Source: Arthrobacter subterraneus
Lineage (GTDB): Bacteria > Actinomycetota > Actinomycetes > Actinomycetales > Micrococcaceae
NCBI RefSeq assembly: GCF_900099735.1
Contig: NZ_FNDT01000001.1
Coordinates: 186,001 to 250,000, forward strand
Reading direction: 5' to 3'
Length of the DNA: 64,000 nt
The notes under the pieces are model-generated. The model worked only from the letters and a program-made list of their open reading frames with translations. It did no database searches and had not been told where the DNA came from. The position numbers were made by a program, and so were the translations under genes. This document shows, one piece after another, positions 18,151 through 27,462 of this stretch (the first letter of the stretch is position 1; each line of letters opens with the position of its first letter).

Positions 18151-18225
18151 GACCCGGAACTTTCGGGCACCTCCGGCGGCTTCGCCGGCGTTGGGGCCGC
18201 CAGAGGTGCGCAAAACTTCCGGGGG
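18151..18225. repeat. Intergenic palindrome (dispersed element copy 1, likely two-way terminator)
   Basis: Fills the whole gap between the stops of the convergent exporter and PTS genes. Arms CCGGAACTTTCGGGCACCTC and GAGGTGCGCAAAACTTCCGG pair imperfectly around a G+C-rich inner stem (GGCGGC / GCCGCC). The right arm, read on the minus strand, carries the core CCGGAAGTTTTGCGCA that recurs at 51490-51505 in another convergent gap. Confidence 0.75.
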
Positions 18226-18711
18226 TTAGTGGTCGAAGAACACCAGCGATGAGTTGATGAGCTCGCTGATCACCTCGGCATCATGTGCCCGGCGCAGTGA
18301 CTCGCGGAAGTTCTCCTTGAAGAGGGAACGCGCCAGCGTGGCGAGAACCTCGAGGTGCTCGGAGTAGGAGGCTGCGGGTGTGGCGATCAGCAGCACCAGG
18401 GTGGCGGGGCCGTCCAGCGCACCGAAGTCGAGGCTGTGCCCGTACCGGGTGACGCCGACGGCGATCGACGTCTGCTGCACGTACTCGCTGCGGGCATGCG
18501 GGACGCCCACGCCGCCGGGCAGGCCGGTAGCCATCTGGTGTTCGCGGGAGTTGACCTGGGCGAGGAAGGCGTCGAGGTCGGTGATCCGCCCGCACTCGTG
18601 CAGGCGGGCGGCCAGCTGGGATGCGGCGTCGGCCTTGTCCTCCGCCACCATATCGAGGATCACCATGTGCGGGGTGGTCAATTCGGCATCATGCAGGTCG
18701 AGGGGTGTCAC
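18226..18711 (-). CDS. PTS EIIA component, fructose/nitrogen type, orphan
   Basis: 161-residue EIIA domain of the PTS fructose-mannitol/Ntr superfamily. The phosphorylatable His lies in GVGVPHARSEYV at about residue 72, after the family's FLAQVNSREHQMATGLPGG segment; a second block, LVLLIATPAASYSEHLEVLA, matches the C-terminal half. No EIIB, EIIC, HPr or enzyme I gene is adjacent: the neighbours are the exporter pair (convergent) and glpD upstream on the same strand. It may serve a PTS encoded elsewhere or act as a regulatory phospho-acceptor. Length is normal for a stand-alone EIIA. Confidence 0.88.
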   Translation of the reverse strand: MTPLDLHDAELTTPHMVILDMVAEDKADAASQLAARLHECGRITDLDAFLAQVNSREHQMATGLPGGVGVPHARSEYVQQTSIAVGVTRYGHSLDFGALDGPATLVLLIATPAASYSEHLEVLATLARSLFKENFRESLRRAHDAEVISELINSSLVFFDH

Positions 18712-18801
18712 AACCGGCCTCTCACGGGGAAATACGGGAACTGGTGCGTCGGGAACTGTGCGCCGGGCGCCAGAGCCTTGACCGGCGCACCGATCCGGGT
18801 C

Positions 18802-20526
18802 CTAGCTTAGCGGCACGATGTCTTCCACACCCATGCGTGCGCTGTCGGCGGAAACGTCGTCGGGCTGCTGCTGGCTGAGCCTTTCAGCCTCCACCCTCGC
18901 GAGGTAGTGCTTAACCTCACGGTCAACCTGTGCCTCGCTCCAGCCCAGGTGGGGGGCCATGAGTTCCGCCACGACAGGGGCCGCCGACACTCCGCGGTCC
19001 CAGGACTCGATCGAGATGCGGGTGCGGCGGGTCAGGACATCATCGACGTGGCGCGCGTCTTCGTGCGTGGTCGCGAAGACCACCTCCGCGCGCAGGTAAT
19101 CATCGGCGCCGGGAAGCGGCTCCGCGAGTTCCGGGTTGTCGCGGATGAGATCGAGCACCAGTTCGGCCTGGGTTCCGTAGCGCTGCAGCAGATGCTCGAC
19201 GCGGGCCACGTGGACGCCGGCGTCTTCGGCGAGGCGGGCGCGCTTGTTCCAGGCGGCCTTGTACCCCTCGGCCCCGAGCAGCGGCACCGTTTCCGTGCAG
19301 CTTTCCGGCACCCGCTCGTCGAGGGCGCGCGAGGCCTCGTCCACGGCGTCCTTGGCCATGACGCGGTAGGTGGTCCATTTGCCGCCCGCCACCACCACCA
19401 GGCCGGGAACCGGGTGGGCCACCACATGCTCGCGTGAGAGCTTCGCCGTGGAGTCGTTCTCCCCGGCCAGCAGCGGCCTCAGTCCCGCGTAGACACCCTC
19501 CACGTCCTCCCGGGTCAGCGGCCGCTTCACCACCTTGTTGACGTGTTCGAGGATGTAGTCGATGTCCGACGACGATGCCGCCGGATGCGCCTTGTCCAGG
19601 TCCCAGTCGGTGTCAGTGGTGCCGATGATCCAGTGCCGCCCCCAGGGGATGACGAACAGTACGGACTTTTCGGTGCGGAGGATGAGCCCCACCGTGGACT
19701 GGAACCGGTCCCTCGGCACCACGAGGTGGATGCCCTTGGAGGCGCGGACCTTCAGCTGGCCGCGGTCGGTGACCATGGCCTGGGTTTCATCCGTCCAGAC
19801 CCCGGTGGCGTTGACGATCTGCTTGGCGCGGATGCTGAATTCCTCGCCCGTTTCCTGGTCCTTCACCCGCGCCCCGACGACGCGCTCGCCTTCCCGGAGG
19901 AAGTCGATCACCGAGACCCGGTTTGCTGCCTTGGCACCGTAGGAGGCGGCGGTGCGCATCATGTTGACCACGTAGCGGGCGTCATCCACCTGCGCATCGT
20001 AGTAGCGGATGGACCCCACCATGGCGTCTTCCTTGAGGCTGGGGGCGGCACGGAGCGTTCCCCTGCGCGTGAGGTGCTTGTGCATGGGGACGCCGCGGGA
20101 GTTGCCGGAGGTCATGCCCATGGTGTCATACAGCAGAATGCCCGCGCCGACGTAGGGACGCTCGATGAAACGCTTGCTGAGCGGGTACAGGAACGGCACC
20201 GGCCGGACCAGGTGCGGCGCAATCCGCTGGATCAGGAGGCCCCGTTCCTTGAGCGCTTCCTGGACGAGGGCGAAGTCCAACATCTCGAGGTACCGCAGGC
20301 CGCCGTGGATGAGTTTGGATGACCGGGATGATGTGCCGGCCGCCCAGTCACGCGCCTCGACGATCCCGACGTCCAGTCCCCGCGTCACCGCATCCAGCGC
20401 GGATCCGACGCCGACGACGCCGCCACCCACAATCAGGATGTCCAGTTCCCTGCCGGGTTGGCCGGTGGACTTCAGTGCGGCAAGTGCTTCTTCGCGCTGC
20501 TGAGGGCTGAGGGCGCCTTTAGTCAT
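18802..20526 (-). CDS. glpD: Glycerol-3-phosphate dehydrogenase (FAD-dependent)
   Basis: Membrane-associated aerobic enzyme oxidising glycerol-3-phosphate to dihydroxyacetone phosphate and passing electrons to the quinone pool. The 574-residue protein has the FAD-binding GGGVVGVGSALDAVTRGLDV, the DAO-family GTSSRSSKLIHGGLRYLE block, NATGVWTD, and GGKWTTYRVMAKDAVD near residue 390. A C-terminal domain follows. The ATG at 20526 is preceded by GAAGGTGG nine bases upstream; the frame is open for 12 further codons. No glpF or glpK lies nearby. Confidence 0.95.
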   Translation of the reverse strand: MTKGALSPQQREEALAALKSTGQPGRELDILIVGGGVVGVGSALDAVTRGLDVGIVEARDWAAGTSSRSSKLIHGGLRYLEMLDFALVQEALKERGLLIQRIAPHLVRPVPFLYPLSKRFIERPYVGAGILLYDTMGMTSGNSRGVPMHKHLTRRGTLRAAPSLKEDAMVGSIRYYDAQVDDARYVVNMMRTAASYGAKAANRVSVIDFLREGERVVGARVKDQETGEEFSIRAKQIVNATGVWTDETQAMVTDRGQLKVRASKGIHLVVPRDRFQSTVGLILRTEKSVLFVIPWGRHWIIGTTDTDWDLDKAHPAASSSDIDYILEHVNKVVKRPLTREDVEGVYAGLRPLLAGENDSTAKLSREHVVAHPVPGLVVVAGGKWTTYRVMAKDAVDEASRALDERVPESCTETVPLLGAEGYKAAWNKRARLAEDAGVHVARVEHLLQRYGTQAELVLDLIRDNPELAEPLPGADDYLRAEVVFATTHEDARHVDDVLTRRTRISIESWDRGVSAAPVVAELMAPHLGWSEAQVDREVKHYLARVEAERLSQQQPDDVSADSARMGVEDIVPLS

Positions 20527-20576
20527 GGCCGTTATCCACCTTCGTTGTTGCGGATTGGTCACTCCACCTTAAGCAA

Positions 20577-21716
20577 TCAGCCGTTGGAAAGGTAGGGCGA
20601 GAGCACGACCTCCACGCGCTGGAATTCCTTCAGATCCGAGTAGCCCGTAGTCGCCATGGCGCGGCGGAGCGCACCGATCATGTTCGAGCTGCCGTCGGTG
20701 TGGTGCGAGGGGCCCCAGAGGACTTCCTCGAGCGGCCCCACCGTACCGACGTTCACGCGGTCGCCGCGGGGAATCTCGCTGTGGTGGGCTTCCTGTCCCC
20801 AGTGCCAGCCCTTGCCGGGCGCTTCCTCGGCGCGGGCCAGCGCTGACCCGAGCATGACGGCGTCGGCTCCGACGGCGATGGCCTTGACGATGTCACCGCT
20901 GGCTCCCATGCCGCCGTCCGCAATGACGTGCACGTAGCGCCCGCCGGACTCATCCAGGTAGTCGCGGCGTGCAGCAGCCACATCCGAGATGGCCGACGCC
21001 ATCGGTGAGTGGATGCCCAGAGCGCGCCGCGTCGTCGTCGTTGCTCCGCCGCCGAAGCCGACCAGGACGCCGGCCGCCCCGGTGCGCATCAGGTGCAGGG
21101 CTGGTGTGTAGCCGGCTGCGCCGCCCACAATGACCGGGACGTCGAGTTCATAGATGAACTGCTTGAGGTTGAGCGGTTCCTCGTTCCTGGAGACGTGCTC
21201 GGCGGAGACCGTGGTGCCGCGGATGATGAAGATGTCGACGCCGGCGGCGAGGACGGTCTTGTAGAACTCCTGGGTGCGCTGGGGGGTCAGGGACCCGGCA
21301 ACTGTCACACCGGCGTCGCGCATTTCGGCCAGGCGGCTGGTGATCAGCTCAGCCTGGATGGGCGCTTCGTAGAGCTCCTGCATGCGCCGGGTTGCTGCGG
21401 GGCTGAAGTTCTCCGTGGAGAGCCCGGCGATCTCCTCGAGGATCGGTGCCGGATCCTCATAACGGGTCCAGAGGCCTTCGAGGTTGAGGACGCCCAGGCC
21501 TCCGAGCTTGCCCATCGCGATCGCTGTGGCCGGGGACATGGCCGAATCCATCGGAGCGGCGATGACCGGCATCTCGAACTGGTAGGCGTCGATCTGCCAC
21601 TGGACGGAGACGTCTCGCGGGTCGCGTGTGCGGCGGGATGGGACCACCGCAATGTCATCGAGGGAGTACGCCCTGCGTCCGCGTTTGCCTCGTCCGATCT
21701 CAATCTCGTAAGTCAC
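20577..21716 (-). CDS. guaB3: GuaB3-family IMP dehydrogenase homologue
   Basis: 379-residue TIM-barrel protein of the actinobacterial GuaB3 group, a paralogue of IMP dehydrogenase without CBS domains. Visible motifs are the N-terminal GKRGRRAYSLDDIAVVPSRR, the VIAAPMDSAMSP phosphate-side loop, VIVGGAAGYTPALHLM (in place of the canonical catalytic Cys loop) and VIADGGMGASGDIVKAIAVG. The catalytic loop of true IMPDH, GxGSxCxT, is not seen, so its reaction may differ: some GuaB3 proteins have been described as GMP reductases. The true guaB lies at 32516 in this window. It is in line with glpD, with a 50-bp gap. Confidence 0.93.
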   Translation of the reverse strand: MTYEIEIGRGKRGRRAYSLDDIAVVPSRRTRDPRDVSVQWQIDAYQFEMPVIAAPMDSAMSPATAIAMGKLGGLGVLNLEGLWTRYEDPAPILEEIAGLSTENFSPAATRRMQELYEAPIQAELITSRLAEMRDAGVTVAGSLTPQRTQEFYKTVLAAGVDIFIIRGTTVSAEHVSRNEEPLNLKQFIYELDVPVIVGGAAGYTPALHLMRTGAAGVLVGFGGGATTTTRRALGIHSPMASAISDVAAARRDYLDESGGRYVHVIADGGMGASGDIVKAIAVGADAVMLGSALARAEEAPGKGWHWGQEAHHSEIPRGDRVNVGTVGPLEEVLWGPSHHTDGSSNMIGALRRAMATTGYSDLKEFQRVEVVLSPYLSNG

Positions 21717-21737
21717 TGGTCTAGGTTATCCCAGCGT

Positions 21738-22976
21738 CTAACGGGCGCTGCTTACATGCACCACCAGGGCGTCTCCTTGTCCACCGCCACCACAGAGAGC
21801 TGCAACACCGACGCCCCCGCCGCGCCGCGAGAGTTCCAGTGCCGTATGGAGCACCACACGTGCTCCCGAGGCACCGATCGGGTGGCCCAGGGCAATTGCA
21901 CCCCCGTTGACGTTTACCTTCGCTGCGGAGACGCCGAGTGCGTCGGTGCTCGCCAATGCGACGGCTGAGAAGGCCTCATTGATCTCGATTACATCGAAGT
22001 CTGCCGGGGCCATCCCCTCCTTCCTGGCTGCGCGTTCGATTGCCCGGGCAGGCTGCTGCTGAAGGGTGGAGTCCGGTCCGGCCACGGAAGCGTAGGCGCC
22101 CACTTCAGCAATCCAGTCCAGCCCCAACTCCTCCGCCCGGCTGCGTCGCATCAGGACCAGCGCGGCCGCCCCGTCGGAGATCGGGGAAGCGCTGCCGGCG
22201 GTGATTGTGCCATCCGGGCCGAACGCGGGCTTGAGCTTCGCGAGGGTTTCCGGGTTGATGTCCTCGCGCACGGTTTCGTCCTCGGTCACCCGCAGCGGCT
22301 CACCGCGGCGCTGCGGAACCTCCACCGGGACGATCTCGCCATCGAACGTACCGTTTTTGCGGGCGGCATACGCGCGCTGGTGGCTCATTACCGCGTAGGC
22401 GTCCTGCTGTTCGCGGGTGTAGCCGCCGCCACCGCGGTTGGCGGCATCGGTCAGCGCACCCATGGACTGGTCGGTGAAGGCATCCCATAGTCCGTCATGG
22501 TTCATCGAATCAACCACGGTGAAGTTTCCGTAGCGGCTCCCGGTACGGGACCCCGGTATCAGATGCGGGGCCTGGGACATCGATTCCATTCCGCCGGCGA
22601 CGACGACGTCCGCCTCACCCGTGCGGATCATCCGGTCCGCGTCCGCGATGGCGGCGATGCCCGACAGGCACACCTTATTCACGTTGGTCGCCGGCACGTC
22701 CATCCCGATGCCCGCCGCTGCCGCCGCTTGGCGTGCCGGGATCTGGCCCGCTCCGGCAGCAAGCACCTGACCCATGATCACATGGTCGACGGCGGCGGCG
22801 TCCACGCCGGCGTTTTCCAGTGCTGCCCGGATGGCGATCCCGCCGAGCTCGGCAGCGGAAAAGCCCGACAGCGAGCCAAGCAGCTTGCCGAACGGGGTGC
22901 GTGCGCCGCCGAGGATCACGGTTCGCTCCTCCGGTTGAACCGGGCGGTTCAATGCCATGTCGCTGGTGCTCTTCAC
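21738..22976 (-). CDS. Acetyl-CoA C-acetyltransferase (thiolase)
   Basis: Splits acetoacetyl-CoA into two acetyl-CoA, or the reverse. The 412-residue protein shows the nucleophilic Cys in [18 protein letters not shown], the His in [14 protein letters not shown], and the second Cys in [18 protein letters not shown] 22976 is chosen because GAGGAAG lies six bases upstream. A second possible GTG at 23012 lies in a small local duplication and lacks such a site; an internal ATG at 22958 is also possible. It is the last gene of the lacI-SDR-BKACE-CoA-transferase unit and would consume acetoacetyl-CoA made by the transferase. Confidence 0.95.
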   Translation of the reverse strand: MKSTSDMALNRPVQPEERTVILGGARTPFGKLLGSLSGFSAAELGGIAIRAALENAGVDAAAVDHVIMGQVLAAGAGQIPARQAAAAAGIGMDVPATNVNKVCLSGIAAIADADRMIRTGEADVVVAGGMESMSQAPHLIPGSRTGSRYGNFTVVDSMNHDGLWDAFTDQSMGALTDAANRGGGGYTREQQDAYAVMSHQRAYAARKNGTFDGEIVPVEVPQRRGEPLRVTEDETVREDINPETLAKLKPAFGPDGTITAGSASPISDGAAALVLMRRSRAEELGLDWIAEVGAYASVAGPDSTLQQQPARAIERAARKEGMAPADFDVIEINEAFSAVALASTDALGVSAAKVNVNGGAIALGHPIGASGARVVLHTALELSRRGGGVGVAALCGGGGQGDALVVHVSSAR

Positions 22977-23045
22977 AGGTACTTCCTCTTCACAGTCATT
23001 CGTGCTCTTCACAGGGGATGGCTGGCGGCCGTGAAACCGGCGTCT

Positions 23046-23726
23046 TCAGATGCTCGATACAGCGAGCCGGGGGTCGACTGCCAGTTCCGGCTCGGTGGCC
23101 GCCGCTACATCCTCCACCGTGACGCCGGGCGCCAACTCCCGCAGGATGAGCCCTTTGCCGGGAACGATGTCGATGACGGCAAGATCGGTGATGATGCGGT
23201 CCACCACCTCCCGGCCCGTGTACGGGAGGGAACATTCGCATACGATTTTGGGGCTCCCATCACGGGCGGTGTGGTCCATCAGCACAATCACCCGGCGCGC
23301 CCCGTGAACCAGATCCATCGCACCGCCCATGCCCTTGATCATCTTTCCGGGAATGGTCCAGTTGGCAAGGTCGCCACGTGTGGACACCTGCATTGCGCCG
23401 AGGATAGCGGCGTCGATCTTGCCGCCGCGGATCATGCCGAAGCTGGTGGCGGAGTCGAAAACAGAGGCACCGCGCCGCAACGTCACGGTCTCCTTCCCCG
23501 CATTGATAAGGTCGGGGTCCACCTCACCATCAAGCGGGTAGGCGCCCAGGCCCAGCAGGCCATTTTCGGACTGCAGGACGATCTCGACGTCGTCGGGCAC
23601 GTGGTTGGGTACCAGAGTGGGCATCCCGATCCCGAGATTGACGTAGCTGCCGTCGCTGAGTTCCAGTGCGGCCCGCGCTGCCATCTGCTCGCGGTCCCAA
23701 CCCGTCCGGTTTGTTGCCTCGACCAT
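23046..23726 (-). CDS. 3-oxoacid CoA-transferase subunit B
   Basis: Beta subunit of a class I CoA-transferase that moves CoA from an acyl-CoA to a beta-keto acid such as acetoacetate. The 226-residue protein has the conserved N-terminal [14 protein letters not shown] and the catalytic Glu in [10 protein letters not shown] (about residue 54). It ends with the [20 protein letters not shown] block. The start overlaps the stop of subunit A by one base, so the two are translationally coupled. In context the acceptor is likely the acetoacetate released by the BKACE enzyme. Confidence 0.94.
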   Translation of the reverse strand: MVEATNRTGWDREQMAARAALELSDGSYVNLGIGMPTLVPNHVPDDVEIVLQSENGLLGLGAYPLDGEVDPDLINAGKETVTLRRGASVFDSATSFGMIRGGKIDAAILGAMQVSTRGDLANWTIPGKMIKGMGGAMDLVHGARRVIVLMDHTARDGSPKIVCECSLPYTGREVVDRIITDLAVIDIVPGKGLILRELAPGVTVEDVAAATEPELAVDPRLAVSSI

Positions 23727-24508
23727 TAGTTCTGCTCCGTTCCGGTGCGGGTGGTGCGCTTCTCAATCCGCTTCTCCGCAGCTTCGGCAGGAGTCAGCGG
23801 CACAACCCGATGCACGTAGACACCGGGCAGGTGGATCTGGTCGGGGTCAAGGTCACCCGGTTCCACCAGTTCCTCGACTTCAGCAATAGTGACCACCCCC
23901 GCCATGGCGCACAGCGGATTGAAGTTGCGTGCGGCACTGTGGAAAACGAGGTTCCCATGCCGGTCTCCCCTGGCTGCGCGGACGAGAGCAAAATCGGCCA
24001 CGATCGCCTTCTCGAGAACGAATGTCCCGACAGAACGGCCCAGCTCGAATTCCTCCGTTCTTTTGGGAGGCGAGGCGACGGCAACCCCTCCTTCGAAATC
24101 GTACTTCCAGGGCAGCCCGCCCTCGGCGATCTGGGTGCCGACCCCGGTGGCCGTGAAGAACGCCGGAATCCCGGAGCCGCCAGCGCGCAGGCGCTCGGCG
24201 AGGGTGCCCTGCGGTGTCAGTTCAACCTCGAGTTCCCCGGCCAGATACTGGCGGGCAAATTCCTTGTTCTCCCCGACGTAGGAGGCGACCACGCGCCGGA
24301 ACCGGCCGTCCTGCAGCAGGAGCCCGAGCCCCCAGTCGTCTACGCCGCAATTGTTGGAGATCACTTCGAGGTCGCCGCTGCCCTGCTCGCGGAGGGCCTG
24401 AATCAGCACGCTGGGGATGCCGCAGAGACCAAAGCCTCCTACGGCCAGGGATGCTCCTGCCGGGATGTCCGCTACGGCTTCCCGCGCTGAGGTGACTGTC
24501 TTGTCCAT
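23726..24508 (-). CDS. 3-oxoacid CoA-transferase subunit A
   Basis: Alpha subunit of the same CoA-transferase, 260 residues. It has the hallmark glycine-rich [16 protein letters not shown] near the N-terminus, the [20 protein letters not shown] segment, and [23 protein letters not shown]. Some 28 C-terminal residues are charged and Arg/Thr-rich ([19 protein letters not shown]), a little longer than many homologues. It lies between the BKACE gene and subunit B in one operon. Confidence 0.94.
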   Translation of the reverse strand: MDKTVTSAREAVADIPAGASLAVGGFGLCGIPSVLIQALREQGSGDLEVISNNCGVDDWGLGLLLQDGRFRRVVASYVGENKEFARQYLAGELEVELTPQGTLAERLRAGGSGIPAFFTATGVGTQIAEGGLPWKYDFEGGVAVASPPKRTEEFELGRSVGTFVLEKAIVADFALVRAARGDRHGNLVFHSAARNFNPLCAMAGVVTIAEVEELVEPGDLDPDQIHLPGVYVHRVVPLTPAEAAEKRIEKRTTRTGTEQN

Positions 24509-24540
24509 GGAATCAGAGTCCTCTGTTGAGCGGATGCCGG

Positions 24541-25473
24541 CTAGAACCCGACATTGTCGCGGCCCTTGAGCTGCAGCATTTCGCGTGCCTCATCCGGGGT
24601 GGCGATCTCGAAGTTGAGCGCCTCGAGGATGGTGCGGATACGCGTGACCTGTTCGGCGTTGGTCTTTGCCAGCTGGCCCGGCGCAATCCACAGCGAGTCC
24701 TCCAGCCCAACCCGGACGTGCGACCCCATGGCGGCGCCGATCGTGGCGAGCGGGATCTGGTTCTTCCCCGCGCCGAGGATGGACCATTCGTATTGGTCGC
24801 CGAGCAACCGGTCCGCGGTGCGGCGCATGTGCATCAGATCCTCCGGGTGCGCACCGATTCCGCCCAGCAGTCCGAAGACTGACTGTACGAAGAGGGGTCC
24901 CTGCGCGAGGCCGCCACCGTGGAAGTGTGCCAGATTATTCAGATGCGAGATGTCGTAGCATTCGAACTCGAACCGTGTGCGGTTTCCGTTCCCGATTTCA
25001 AGGATGGTCTGGATGTCCTGGAACGTATTCTTGAAGACCAGATCACGGCTCTTTTCAAGGGCTTCCCGCTCCCACTCATGCTGGAAATCCCGGTACCTGT
25101 CCAGCATCGGGTAGAGCCCAAAATTCATCGAACCCATGTTGAGCGAGGCCAGTTCGGGTTTGAATGCGGCTACAGGGCGCATGCGCTCCTCCACGGTCAT
25201 GTGCGGCGAACCGCCCGTGGTGATGTTGATGACCGCATTCGTGTTTGATTTCAACTTCTCGAGGATCGGCGCAAAGTGGTCCGGGTTCTGCGATGGACGG
25301 CCGTCCTTCGGGTCCCGGGCGTGCATGTGCACGATGGCGGCGCCGGCCTCCGCTGCACCGATCGCGGCGTCTGCTATTTCCGACGCCGAGACTGGCAGGT
25401 GTGGAGACATGGAGGGTGTGTGGATAGCGCCGGTAACGGCGCTGGTGATGATGACCTTGCGAATGGCAGCCAT
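24541..25473 (-). CDS. Beta-keto acid cleavage enzyme (BKACE, DUF849)
   Basis: Zinc enzyme of the DUF849 family (3-keto-5-aminohexanoate cleavage enzyme and relatives), which condenses a beta-keto acid with acetyl-CoA and releases acetoacetate plus a new acyl-CoA. The 310-residue TIM-barrel shows the zinc-binding HMHARDPKDGRPSQNPDHF (about residues 49-67), the ITTGGSPHMTVEERM loop, and GSHVRVGLEDSLWI, which carries the conserved Glu. The residue facing the substrate side chain varies between subfamilies, so the keto acid cannot be named. Its CoA-transferase and thiolase neighbours are the expected downstream steps. Confidence 0.93.
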   Translation of the reverse strand: MAAIRKVIITSAVTGAIHTPSMSPHLPVSASEIADAAIGAAEAGAAIVHMHARDPKDGRPSQNPDHFAPILEKLKSNTNAVINITTGGSPHMTVEERMRPVAAFKPELASLNMGSMNFGLYPMLDRYRDFQHEWEREALEKSRDLVFKNTFQDIQTILEIGNGNRTRFEFECYDISHLNNLAHFHGGGLAQGPLFVQSVFGLLGGIGAHPEDLMHMRRTADRLLGDQYEWSILGAGKNQIPLATIGAAMGSHVRVGLEDSLWIAPGQLAKTNAEQVTRIRTILEALNFEIATPDEAREMLQLKGRDNVGF

Positions 25474-25491
25474 GGGGAATCCTTCGAGGGT

Positions 25492-26256
25492 TTAGTAGAG
25501 TTTTTCGGTGTTGCCGTCGACGGCCAGCGCCTGGCCGTTGACGTTGCCGGCCATCCCACTGGCCAGGAAGAGCGCCATGTTGGCGACGTCCTCCGCCTCG
25601 ATGAGCCTGCCCAGCGAGGACTGGTTGTTGTACAGGGCTTCAACCTCCGCCGGATCAGCGCCCAGCATGGCGGCTTTCGCGTCGATAACGGCCTGAATGC
25701 GCGGACCGTTCACGGCACCGGGGCAGATCGCGTTGGTGCGGATGCCTTCCGGGCCCAGTTCAATCGCCAGCGTTTTGGTGAAGCCGATTACAGCCCATTT
25801 GGAGGCCGAGTAGGCGCTACGTCCGGCCATCCCGAGCCGTCCGGCAGCGGAGGAGAGATTAATGATGGTCGGCTCCGTGCCCCGGCGTAGCAGCGGCAGC
25901 GCGTGCTTGACGCAGTAGAACTGGCCATGGATATTGACATCGAATGTGCGCGTCCAATCCGCGGCGTCCAGCGTTTCCACCGGGCCGGTGGGGCCTGCGA
26001 TGCCGGCGTTGTTCACCAGGACGTCGAGTCCACCGAACTCCTGTTCCACGCTGTCCATCAGCGAGCTGACCTGTGCCTCGTCCGAAGCGTCCGAGACGCT
26101 GGCACTGAAGCCCGCCGCCTGGGCCGCCGTGACCTGGCGGGAGTCGATATCCGTAACGAATACCTGCGCGCCGTGCTCGCGGAAGCCGGTAGCGATGGCC
26201 TGTCCGATACCGTTTGCCCCGGCGGTCACAAGGACCCGTCTACCCGAGAAATCCAT
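25492..26256 (-). CDS. SDR-family oxidoreductase
   Basis: Classical 254-residue short-chain dehydrogenase with the NAD(P) motif VTAGANGIGQAIATGF, an Asp at the second strand end (FVTDIDSRQ) favouring NAD, the NNAG motif, and the catalytic Tyr-Lys in AYSASKWAVIGFTKTLAIEL. Start ATG 26256 has GGAAGGA six bases upstream. It sits between lacI and the BKACE gene, so it probably oxidises the hydroxy acid whose keto form BKACE cleaves; that role is inferred from position only. Confidence 0.9.
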   Translation of the reverse strand: MDFSGRRVLVTAGANGIGQAIATGFREHGAQVFVTDIDSRQVTAAQAAGFSASVSDASDEAQVSSLMDSVEQEFGGLDVLVNNAGIAGPTGPVETLDAADWTRTFDVNIHGQFYCVKHALPLLRRGTEPTIINLSSAAGRLGMAGRSAYSASKWAVIGFTKTLAIELGPEGIRTNAICPGAVNGPRIQAVIDAKAAMLGADPAEVEALYNNQSSLGRLIEAEDVANMALFLASGMAGNVNGQALAVDGNTEKLY

Positions 26257-26297
26257 GAAAAGTCCTTCCGGCATGTGTGTCGATGGTCAGTAACCCG

Positions 26298-27335
26298 TCA
26301 GGACGGGGTGCATCCGCAGGTCCGACCGATATGCAGGCGGTGTGCGCAGATGCGGGAAGTGTAGGTATCAGAGGAGGAGTTAATACGGTCAAGCAGCATG
26401 GCGAATGCTTCATTGGCCATCTCCTGCTGCGGTTGCACGATGGTGGTGAGATTAATGAGTTCCGAGCGGCTGAATGGCAGCCCGTCCGATCCGACGACGG
26501 CCAGGTCATCGGGGACGCGTATGCCATGTGCCAGGGCATACTGCATGATGCCGATGGCGATTTCGTCACTGCCGCAGACCGCGGCCTGAGGAGGCTTGCC
26601 GGCGAAAAGCCGCTCGGCTGCGATCTGACCGCCTTCATTGTTGAGACGCGTGCTGATCTTACGTTCGCCGCCGATGGCGATGCCGGCTTTCGCGGCGGTC
26701 CGGACAAAGGCGTGTTCCCGGGCAAGGGAGGCCGTGGAGAACCGCGGACCGATGACCGTTGCGATTTCCGTGTAGCCGTGGCTGAGGACGTGCTCCATCA
26801 GCAGGATCCCGGCGGCGTCGTCATCGATGCCGACGAAGTCCCCCTCCAGGAAGTGCGACCGCCGGGACAGATAGACGTACGGAATGCGGGCGGTCCGCAG
26901 GGTACGCATGGCCGTGGCATCCTCGCTGAACGCGGCGGCGAGAATGACGCCGTCCACATTCCGTGCGGCCATTGTTACGGCCACCTGGTTCAGCACATCG
27001 GGATCGTCCTGGGTGGTGGCCACGAAAACCTCATAGCCCGCCTCTGCGGCGGCTGTGATGATGCCCTGCGCCCAGCGTGGAAACATTGGATTGATGATGT
27101 TCGGCAGGACCAGGCCGATTACCCGGGTTTGCTGGACGTCCGGTACACCGTTGGCGCCGCGCGGCCGGAATCCGAGTTCGTTGGCTATCCCGATAATGTG
27201 CCGGCGGGTTTCCACCGACACACCACCCTTCCCGTTCATGACATAGGAGACGGTGGCCGTGGATACGCCGGCAGCACGGGCGACGGCTGCAGCCGAGACG
27301 GGCACAGGCCGCCCGGCGATTGGTCCAGCACTCAT
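26298..27335 (-). CDS. LacI-family transcriptional regulator of the BKACE/TRAP region
   Basis: 345-residue LacI/GalR repressor. The N-terminal helix-turn-helix and hinge read VSAAAVARAAGVSTATVSYV and ETRRHIIGIANELGFRPRG; a periplasmic-binding-protein-like effector domain follows (VIGLVLPNIINPMFPRWAQG). It is the first gene of the catabolic unit SDR-BKACE-CoA-transferase-thiolase. The motif TGTTAAGCAACGTTAA lies 58 bp upstream of its start and a near copy precedes the TRAP operon, so it probably represses itself and both units. The effector would be the imported acid or an intermediate. Confidence 0.92.
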   Translation of the reverse strand: MSAGPIAGRPVPVSAAAVARAAGVSTATVSYVMNGKGGVSVETRRHIIGIANELGFRPRGANGVPDVQQTRVIGLVLPNIINPMFPRWAQGIITAAAEAGYEVFVATTQDDPDVLNQVAVTMAARNVDGVILAAAFSEDATAMRTLRTARIPYVYLSRRSHFLEGDFVGIDDDAAGILLMEHVLSHGYTEIATVIGPRFSTASLAREHAFVRTAAKAGIAIGGERKISTRLNNEGGQIAAERLFAGKPPQAAVCGSDEIAIGIMQYALAHGIRVPDDLAVVGSDGLPFSRSELINLTTIVQPQQEMANEAFAMLLDRINSSSDTYTSRICAHRLHIGRTCGCTPS

Positions 27336-27392
27336 CCGGGTCTCCTTTCCTCCTCGTGAAGTTGCGGATTTTATTACATATCAGCGTCTATT

Positions 27393-27408
27393 TGTTAAGC
27401 AACGTTAA
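27393..27408. promoter_or_regulatory. Candidate LacI operator, copy 1 (upstream of lacI-BKACE unit)
   Basis: TGTTAAGCAACGTTAA, containing outer dyad TTAA...TTAA and directly repeated GTTAA. A copy with a single change (TGTTAAGCAACATTAA) lies at 32287-32302 in the same orientation relative to its downstream gene. It is A+T-rich in a G+C-rich region. Confidence 0.6.
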
Positions 27409-27462
27409 TCTGTACTTAAGGTGAAGAGGTCGCTGGCCGTTTGTTTTCTCCATCCCGGTTCC

